NCBI RefSeq assembly: GCF_000374845.1
Contig: NZ_KB895430.1
Span: 1 to 64,000, forward strand
Direction of reading: 5' to 3'
From: Paenibacillus terrigena DSM 21567
GTDB taxonomy: Bacteria > Bacillota > Bacilli > Paenibacillales > Paenibacillaceae
DNA length: 64,000 nucleotides
Translations under genes and position numbers: made by a program
Part shown: one piece after another, positions 63,364 through 64,000 of the stretch
Position numbering within the stretch: the first letter of the stretch is position 1
Layout of the letters: each line of letters starts with the position of its first letter
Notes under the pieces: generated by a model
What the model saw: the letters and a program-made list of their open reading frames with translations, nothing else
What the model was told of the DNA's origin: nothing
The model's database searches: none

Positions 63364-63385
63364 GATCCATTTTCCCCCTCAGGCG

Positions 63386-63703
63386 CTACGCCCCTTGACT
63401 TTGATCTCCTCTGCCGCGAATCCCTTCCACATTATGCACATGAACATGACGCCCGCGTTCGATCAAGACCGTTGCGCGTCCAATGACTTCACCATATTTC
63501 ATAACATGCGTTCCTTCTTCCATGTCAACAAGTGCGACTTTATGTCCGAATGGTATCGGATCCAACGCTACAACCGTCACAAACTGATCTTTACTTCTGT
63601 AATGAATCGTATCACCTGCTTGGATGTCCTTCAGTGCAGTCGCAACATGATCTTTCTCATCCACGACGAGTGCATCAGCGCCAGCTACTACTTCTCCTGC
63701 CAT
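63386..63703 (-). CDS. UxaA-family dehydratase, small SAF-domain subunit
   Basis: A 105-residue protein equal to the N-terminal SAF domain of UxaA enzymes. HVATALKDIQAGDTI, PIPFGHKVALVDM and YGEVIGRATVLIERGRHVHVHNVEG are typical. It forms the lid of the active site in the dehydratase. It is the first gene of the operon, with a clear promoter and LacI-type operator upstream. TTGAGGTGATGAGAAA precedes the ATG. Confidence 0.86.
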   Translation of the reverse strand: MAGEVVAGADALVVDEKDHVATALKDIQAGDTIHYRSKDQFVTVVALDPIPFGHKVALVDMEEGTHVMKYGEVIGRATVLIERGRHVHVHNVEGIRGRGDQSQGA

Positions 63704-63721
63704 TTTCTCATCACCTCAATA

Positions 63722-63737
63722 GAGTTATCGGTAACTC
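63722..63737. promoter_or_regulatory. LacI-type operator
   Basis: GAGTTATCGGTAACTC is a 16-base near-perfect palindrome with a central CG, the form bound by LacI-family repressors. It lies directly after the -10 of the minus-strand operon promoter, so a bound repressor would block initiation. The likely binder is the LacI gene starting at 63856. Confidence 0.75.
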
Positions 63738-63738
63738 A

Positions 63739-63767
63739 AAAGTATCAACTTTACCCGGTAGTGTCAA
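63739..63767 (-). promoter_or_regulatory. Promoter of the sugar-acid operon
   Basis: On the minus strand -35 TTGACA (63767-63762), a 17-base spacer and -10 TACTTT (63744-63739) precede the dehydratase genes. Confidence 0.7.
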
Positions 63768-63792
63768 GGATAATTTTCCTCGTTTCTGTATC

Positions 63793-63821
63793 TTGACTTT
63801 CGCACCTGATTCCTTCAATAT
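63793..63821 (+). promoter_or_regulatory. Promoter of the LacI-family gene
   Basis: -35 TTGACT (63793-63798), a 17-base spacer and -10 CAATAT (63816-63821) precede the start at 63856. Confidence 0.5.
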
Positions 63822-63855
63822 TGACGATATCACTTGATATAGAAAGGATACTACC

Positions 63856-64000
63856 ATGGTTTCAATCTATGACATCGCCAAAAGAGCACAATGCTCTACC
63901 ATGACGGTCTCCAGAGTTATCAATAACACTGGCCGTATCAGCGAGAAGACAAGACAGCGTGTCAAAGCCATCATGAAGGAAATGAACTACGTTCCCAACC
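63856..64000 (+). CDS. LacI-family regulator (partial, runs off window)
   Basis: The first 48 residues are present (MVSIYDIAKRAQCSTMTVSRVINN...). They form a complete LacI helix-turn-helix: D-I-A, the recognition helix STMTVSRVIN and the hinge start LKAIMKEMNYVPN-like. GAAAGGA lies nine bases before the ATG. It is divergent from the sugar-acid operon, with the operator GAGTTATCGGTAACTC between them, so it is the likely repressor. The effector-binding domain is outside the window. Confidence 0.9.
   Translation, partial: MVSIYDIAKRAQCSTMTVSRVINNTGRISEKTRQRVKAIMKEMNYVPN

Overview
The window looks like a Paenibacillus-type (Paenibacillaceae, Bacillota) chromosome. Ribosome binding sites are strong (AGGAGG-like), GTG and TTG starts are frequent, and the gene families are typical of that group: Lpl-type sugar ABC importers with a membrane-anchored AraC regulator, 7TM-DISM histidine kinase, uxuA-type hexuronate genes, HepS/HepT, and a LplB/LplC/lipoprotein trio. 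No rRNA, tRNA or CRISPR array was seen.

Layout. (1) 1-7.2 kb: a complete IS3-family element, then an AT-rich accessory island of small, mostly unrecognised minus-strand genes (DUF5677-like, two ParB-fold-like proteins, an HNH protein, a lipoprotein). The island abuts a 3'-truncated cpaF/tadA ATPase, so a tad locus has been broken at the junction. (2) 8-13 kb: CpaE-like ATPase, sugar nucleotidyltransferase, secreted nuclease, aldo/keto reductase. (3) 12.8-24.7 kb: fatty-acid beta-oxidation. fadF-fadN-fadA-fadE-fadD-thioesterase run on the minus strand, divergent from etfB-etfA. (4) 25-32.7 kb: a minus-strand hexuronate operon (uxuA, TIM-barrel epimerase, two Gfo/Idh/MocA oxidoreductases, UxaC-like isomerase, AraC regulator, UxuB-like SDR). 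(5) 33.4-37 kb: a structured 3' RNA candidate, a two-component system, VanZ. (6) 37.6-46.4 kb and 54.3-58.7 kb: two blocks that together match the flavin-based extracellular electron transfer (EET) locus described in Listeria. (7) 46.4-54.2 kb: a sugar ABC importer cluster lying between the EET blocks, including a frameshifted solute-binding protein. (8) 58.9-64 kb: a GH73-type glucosaminidase, then a sugar-acid operon (split UxaA dehydratase, two SDRs, FAH-family hydrolase) divergent from a LacI regulator that runs off the window.

The most interesting part is the EET locus. Block A has apbE (FMN transferase) divergent from eetA-like, eetB-like, ecfA1, ecfA2, ecfT, a four-cysteine U32 protein, a class-III aminotransferase and a UbiA prenyltransferase. 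Block B is a pplA-ndh2-hepS-dmkB operon. Inferred flow: NADH to Ndh2, to a dedicated demethylmenaquinone-like quinone (UbiA plus HepS/DmkB), to covalently flavinylated PplA outside. Three details look new or unusual: tandem FNR/CRP-type boxes centred at -41.5 and -61.5 of a predicted pplA promoter; an FMN-transferase target-like motif DGTSGAT in the predicted outer loop of Ndh2; and the U32 and aminotransferase genes embedded between ecfT and the prenyltransferase.

Functional names come from motif and context reading only; no database search was run.
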